DNA from: Rhodothermales bacterium
Lineage (GTDB): Bacteria; Bacteroidota; Rhodothermia; Rhodothermales; Bin80
Direction: 5' to 3'
Assembly (NCBI GenBank): GCA_028278205.1
Contig: JANQES010000018.1
Coordinates: forward strand, 1 to 64,000
DNA length: 64,000 nucleotides
Positions 58,921-64,000 of this stretch are shown here, one piece after another. A model generated the notes under the pieces. That model searched no databases. It was not told where the DNA came from and was given only the letters and a program-made list of their open reading frames with translations. Position 1 is the stretch's first letter; every line of letters starts with the position of its first letter. The position numbers and the translations under genes are program-made.

Positions 58921-59525
58921 TACAAACTACCTTTCGTCGAAGGCATTTGTGCGTGGGTGATGTCGCGGCGCACCGCCATGCGCAGGGCGCGGGCGACGGC
59001 TTTGAAGACGGCCTCCACCTTGTGATGGGTGTTTTCGCCGTAGAGCACGCTGATATGGAGGTTGCACGCGGTGTGTTCCGCGAAGCTGTACCAGAAGTGC
59101 CGCACGATCTCTGTCGAGAGATCACCCACCGACGGGCGGGCGAAGGCGGCGTCGAAATGGAGGTAGAAGCGTCCTGAGAGGTCGATCACGGCGCGGGCGA
59201 GCGTCTCGTCCATCGGCACGTAGGCGTGGCCGTAGCGGGCGATGTGCGCCTTGTCGCCGAGCGCCTCGGCCAGCGCCTGCCCCAGCGTAATGCCGATGTC
59301 TTCGACCGTGTGGTGGTCGTCGATGTGCAGGTCGCCCTCGCAGGAGACTGCCAGGTCGAAGCCACCGTGTTTGGCGAACAGGTCGAGCATGTGATCGAGG
59401 AAGCCGATGCCGGTGTGGTTGTCGTACCGGCCCTCGCCGTCGAGGTTGAGGCGGACCGTGACGTCGGTTTCCTTCGTCTTGCGCGAGACATTTGCTTGTC
59501 GTTCTTTGAAGGCAGGGTCAGCCAT
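58920..59525 (-). CDS. hisB: Imidazoleglycerol-phosphate dehydratase
   Basis: A 201-residue manganese enzyme of histidine synthesis, monofunctional (no phosphatase domain). Signatures: RLNLDGEGRYDNHTGIGFLDHM in two adjoining parts, DLHIDDHHTVEDIGITLGQAL, YGHAYVPMDETLARAVIDLSGR, EHTACNLHISVLYGENTHHKVEA. ATG 59525 is chosen because family members begin shortly before the conserved core. It is the first gene of the minus-strand his group and divergent from metG. Confidence 0.95.
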   Translation of the reverse strand: MADPAFKERQANVSRKTKETDVTVRLNLDGEGRYDNHTGIGFLDHMLDLFAKHGGFDLAVSCEGDLHIDDHHTVEDIGITLGQALAEALGDKAHIARYGHAYVPMDETLARAVIDLSGRFYLHFDAAFARPSVGDLSTEIVRHFWYSFAEHTACNLHISVLYGENTHHKVEAVFKAVARALRMAVRRDITHAQMPSTKGSL

Positions 59526-59737
59526 GGGCCTATCCGTTTGTTCGAAACTCAATAATAGGGAAAACGAGGCAGGCGGAGTGGTCAAGAAAGGATGAAAGCC
59601 GTTGATCCATCTCCAGTGCTTTTCAGCACCAACCCCGACGGCCAACACTTTAAGTGAACACGTCTCTCGTAACGGATCCCTTCCCACGCCACACGGTACA
59701 ACATCCCCTTTTTCTTCCTCCATATTCACAAACCAAA

Positions 59738-61840
<2,103 letters not shown>

Positions 61841-61865
61841 TTTAAAATTGCTCCGCAATTTTAAA
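61841..61865. terminator. Perfect 11-bp palindrome between convergent genes
   Basis: TTTAAAATTGC (61841-61851) and GCAATTTTAAA (61855-61865), loop TCC. It touches the metG stop (61838-61840) on one side and the stop of the small membrane gene (61866-61868) on the other, so it can serve both strands. Confidence 0.75.
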
Positions 61866-62069
61866 TTATCGGTTCGGCAGCCAGCTTGCGCCGGTGGTGA
61901 AGAGGCCCAGGCCGAGGCTGAAGGCACAAAAGACATCGTCGCCGATGCCGAGGCTGACGTCTTTGATGAGCAGAAACGCCGAAAGCGCGATCACCAGCAC
62001 GCCTCCGATGCGCATCATCCAGGGGAGCCCATCCTTCGACTTCGCCGGGTGATTGTCGGTCGATTTCAT
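61866..62069 (-). CDS. Small membrane protein
   Basis: A 67-residue protein with two hydrophobic helices (about 18-35 and 44-62) after a polar start (MKSTDNHPAKSKDG). There is no recognised family. It is convergent with metG, with a shared palindrome between the stops. The clean stop and shared terminator support a real gene. Confidence 0.6.
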   Translation of the reverse strand: MKSTDNHPAKSKDGLPWMMRIGGVLVIALSAFLLIKDVSLGIGDDVFCAFSLGLGLFTTGASWLPNR

Positions 62070-62277
62070 GGGTTCAAAAGGTGTAATTATAACAAGTTGG
62101 GTGTATGGGTGCTCGTATGGTAACGGAGTCTGAGGGCGGCTGCGTTACAGGATCTACGAAGGCTTCGCTCTTTCTCTCTATACACGCAGGACGCACGCTG
62201 CTAATGAATCCCTCTTTATTTAAGTATGCGAAAAAGCAGGGCAAAACATATCACTCCGCACCCGGCACAACGAAAAA

Positions 62278-62306
62278 GCCCCGGCCTCATCCCAAGAGGC
62301 CGGGGC
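62278..62306 (-). terminator. GC-rich intrinsic terminator downstream of lpdA
   Basis: GCCCCGGCCTC (62278-62288) pairs with GAGGCCGGGGC (62296-62306). On the minus strand it is followed by TTTTT. It lies just beyond the stop-overlapping palindrome of lpdA, so this gene has two hairpins in series. Confidence 0.85.
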
Positions 62307-62314
62307 AACCCTTT

Positions 62315-62340
62315 TTAGAAATCGCGCCAGCGATTTCTAA
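62315..62340 (-). terminator. Perfect 11-bp palindrome overlapping the lpdA stop
   Basis: TTAGAAATCGC (62315-62325) and GCGATTTCTAA (62330-62340), 4-base loop. The lpdA TAG (62337-62339) is in the right arm. Confidence 0.7.
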
Positions 62341-63761
62341 ATGTTGATGGACTCGCCGATGGCGGCCCGCGTCGCCTCCATCACCGCCTCCGAAAGCGTC
62401 GGGTGGGGGTGGACGGCTTCGAGGATCTCGTGGTAGGTCGTCTCTAGCTCACGGGCGGTGACGGCTTCGGCGATGAGTTCGGTGGCGTCGTGGCCGATGA
62501 CGTGGCAGCCGAGGAATTCGCCGTACTGGGCGTCGTAGATCACTTTGACGAAGCCCTCGTTATGGCCCGACGCCGAGGCCTTGCCGGAGGCCGTAAACGG
62601 GAATTTACCCACTTTGACCTCGAACCCGGCTTCTTTGGCCTTCTCTTCGGTATACCCCACCGAGGCGATCTGCGGCTGGCAGTAGGTGCAACCGGGGATG
62701 TTGTTTTTATTCAGCGGGCGCACGTTGTGCCCGGCGATTTTTTCGACGCAAATGATACCCTCGTGGCTCGCTTTGTGCGCCAGCCACGGCGGCCCGGCCA
62801 CGTCGCCGATGGCATAGACGCCCTCGACGTTCGTCCGCCCGAACTCGTCGGTGACGATAGAGCCCCGGTCAGTCTCGATGCCGAGGTCTTCGAGCCCCAG
62901 GTTCTCGACGTTGCCCACCACGCCGACCGCCGAGAGTACCTGATCGCATTCGATTTCTTCCTCGCCCTTCTTCGTCTTGACCGTCACCTTCAACACGTCG
63001 CCGCTGGTATCGACGCCCTGCACCGACGCACTGGTCATCACTTTGATGCCGGTTTTTTTGAACGACCGCGCCAACTCCCGCGACACATCCTTGTCCTCGA
63101 TAGGCACGATGCGGTCGAGCAGTTCGATAATCGTTACCTCGGCGCCCATGTGGTGGTAGAAATACGCAAACTCGACCCCGATGGCCCCGGCGCCGGCAAT
63201 GACGAGGCGTCCCGGCGGCGTCGTTTGCAACATGGCAGCCTTGTAATCGATGATCTTCTCGCCGTCGATGGGCAGCGGCGGGATCTCGCGGGCGCGGGCG
63301 CCGGTGGCCAGGATGATATGTTTGGCTTCGACCGTCTGCGCTTCGCCAATCGTCTCGCCGTCCATGTTTTCCGACGGCTGCACGTCGATCTTGCCGCCGC
63401 CGAGGAGTTTAGCATGGCCGAAGATGACGTCGATCTTGTTCTTTTTCATCAAGAACTGGACGCCCTTGTTCATCTTGTTGGCCACGCCGCGGCTGCGGGC
63501 GATGACCTTCGGGAAGTCGGGCGAGACCGTGCCGTCGAGCGTGAGGCCGTAGTCGGCGAAGTGGTTGGCGTAGGCCATCAATTCGGCGCTCTTGAGCAGG
63601 GCTTTGGTGGGGATGCAGCCGATGTTAAGACAGACGCCGCCGAGCTTGTTTTTCTCGATGACGGCGGTTTTGAAACCGAGCTGCGTGGCCCGGATGGCGG
63701 TCTCATACCCGCCCGGTCCGGTCCCAACGACGACGACGTCATAGCTGGCGTTGTTGGCCAT
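62337..63761 (-). CDS. lpdA: Dihydrolipoyl dehydrogenase
   Basis: A 474-residue flavoprotein (E3) that reoxidises dihydrolipoamide in 2-oxoacid dehydrogenase or glycine cleavage complexes. FAD site VVVGTGPGGYETAI; redox disulfide Cys44/Cys49 in GGVCLNIGCIPTK; NAD site VIAGAGAIGVEFAY; second FAD segment VYAIGDVAGPPWLAHKASHEG; C-terminal dimer interface with the catalytic EAVHPHPTLSEAV. ATG 63761 is preferred over TTG two codons earlier. No other complex subunit is in the window. Confidence 0.96.
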   Translation of the reverse strand: MANNASYDVVVVGTGPGGYETAIRATQLGFKTAVIEKNKLGGVCLNIGCIPTKALLKSAELMAYANHFADYGLTLDGTVSPDFPKVIARSRGVANKMNKGVQFLMKKNKIDVIFGHAKLLGGGKIDVQPSENMDGETIGEAQTVEAKHIILATGARAREIPPLPIDGEKIIDYKAAMLQTTPPGRLVIAGAGAIGVEFAYFYHHMGAEVTIIELLDRIVPIEDKDVSRELARSFKKTGIKVMTSASVQGVDTSGDVLKVTVKTKKGEEEIECDQVLSAVGVVGNVENLGLEDLGIETDRGSIVTDEFGRTNVEGVYAIGDVAGPPWLAHKASHEGIICVEKIAGHNVRPLNKNNIPGCTYCQPQIASVGYTEEKAKEAGFEVKVGKFPFTASGKASASGHNEGFVKVIYDAQYGEFLGCHVIGHDATELIAEAVTARELETTYHEILEAVHPHPTLSEAVMEATRAAIGESINI

Positions 63762-63767
63762 GATCAA

Positions 63768-64000
63768 TCCTACGATTGGGTGATAAAACGTCAGAAAAAG
63801 CGGTGGAAGATACGTTCGTCACCGGCTCGGTATCCCGCAGGCGCGAAAAGCTTGTGTGAAATTGCGAAATCGGGGATTTCGCAAAAGGGGGGACGATTTT
63901 TTTCTGAGGGCGTGAGGGGATTCGGTTTTAATTACGCTAACTAATAGAAGGGGGTAGGATCTGAGCACCTTGCCAGGCGGGTATTAACACCTTTCAATCC
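63768..64000. other. Region upstream of lpdA to window edge
   Basis: I see no gene. A perfect 10-bp palindrome, TTGCGAAATC (63862-63871) with GATTTCGCAA (63875-63884), lies about 100 bases upstream of lpdA. The remaining bases show nothing I can assign. Confidence 0.5.

Overview
The window is a GC-rich chromosomal segment of a Gram-negative bacterium, most likely a Rhodothermales-like member of the Bacteroidota or a close relative. This is inference. It rests on a CarB that lacks the C-terminal allosteric domain, two TonB C-terminal-domain proteins, LolA, a DUF5916 beta-barrel protein, paired TlpA-like thioredoxins with carboxypeptidase-regulatory N-termini, type II DAHP synthase, and genes that mostly start without a Shine-Dalgarno sequence. 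I see no tRNA, rRNA, CRISPR array, prophage or insertion sequence with a transposase.

Layout. 0-4.8 kb: a truncated exported spondin-domain protein, a response regulator/histidine kinase pair and an MscS channel. 5-9 kb: type II DAHP synthase and a large LRR-Roc-COR-TIR protein. 9-14.2 kb: carbamoyltransferase, an SGNH-like protein, an MbtH-like protein and a decayed S41 peptidase. 14.3-20.1 kb: TonB, then carA, an unknown gene and carB. 20.1-24.7 kb: a DUF433/DUF5615 pair, MtaB, psd-pssA, purS and clpS. 24.7-33.1 kb: DUF5916 protein, YigZ-like protein, a DinB-like protein, RNase HI, ObgE and DprA. 33.2-39 kb: a candidate structured RNA, RluD-like synthase, SGNH protein, PTS IIA, hisS and lgt. 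39-46 kb: two TlpA-like proteins, a PLP decarboxylase and RlmB. 46-54.4 kb: an M1-peptidase-like protein that has lost its catalytic motif, a flippase-like protein, LolA, ThpR, a YpsA-like protein, an aminotransferase and two coiled-coil membrane proteins. 54.5-64 kb: hisF, a TonB-domain lipoprotein, hisA, hisH, proC and hisB on the minus strand, then metG, a small membrane protein and lpdA.

The most unusual property lies between the genes. Almost every intergenic gap holds a palindromic element. At least a dozen sequence-unrelated families occur, many built from a short word repeated in tandem on one arm and in reverse complement on the other. One family (six copies, about 140-155 bp) keeps its central hairpin by compensating changes. 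A second class is short perfect palindromes (10-16 bp arms, each with its own sequence) that touch or overlap stop codons. Two near-identical inverted copies of the six-copy family flank a 4.3 kb block. The other candidates for closer study are the LRR-Roc-COR-TIR protein, the M1 pseudoenzyme, the structured RNA with a strong Shine-Dalgarno sequence before rluD, and the His-rich coiled-coil pair.
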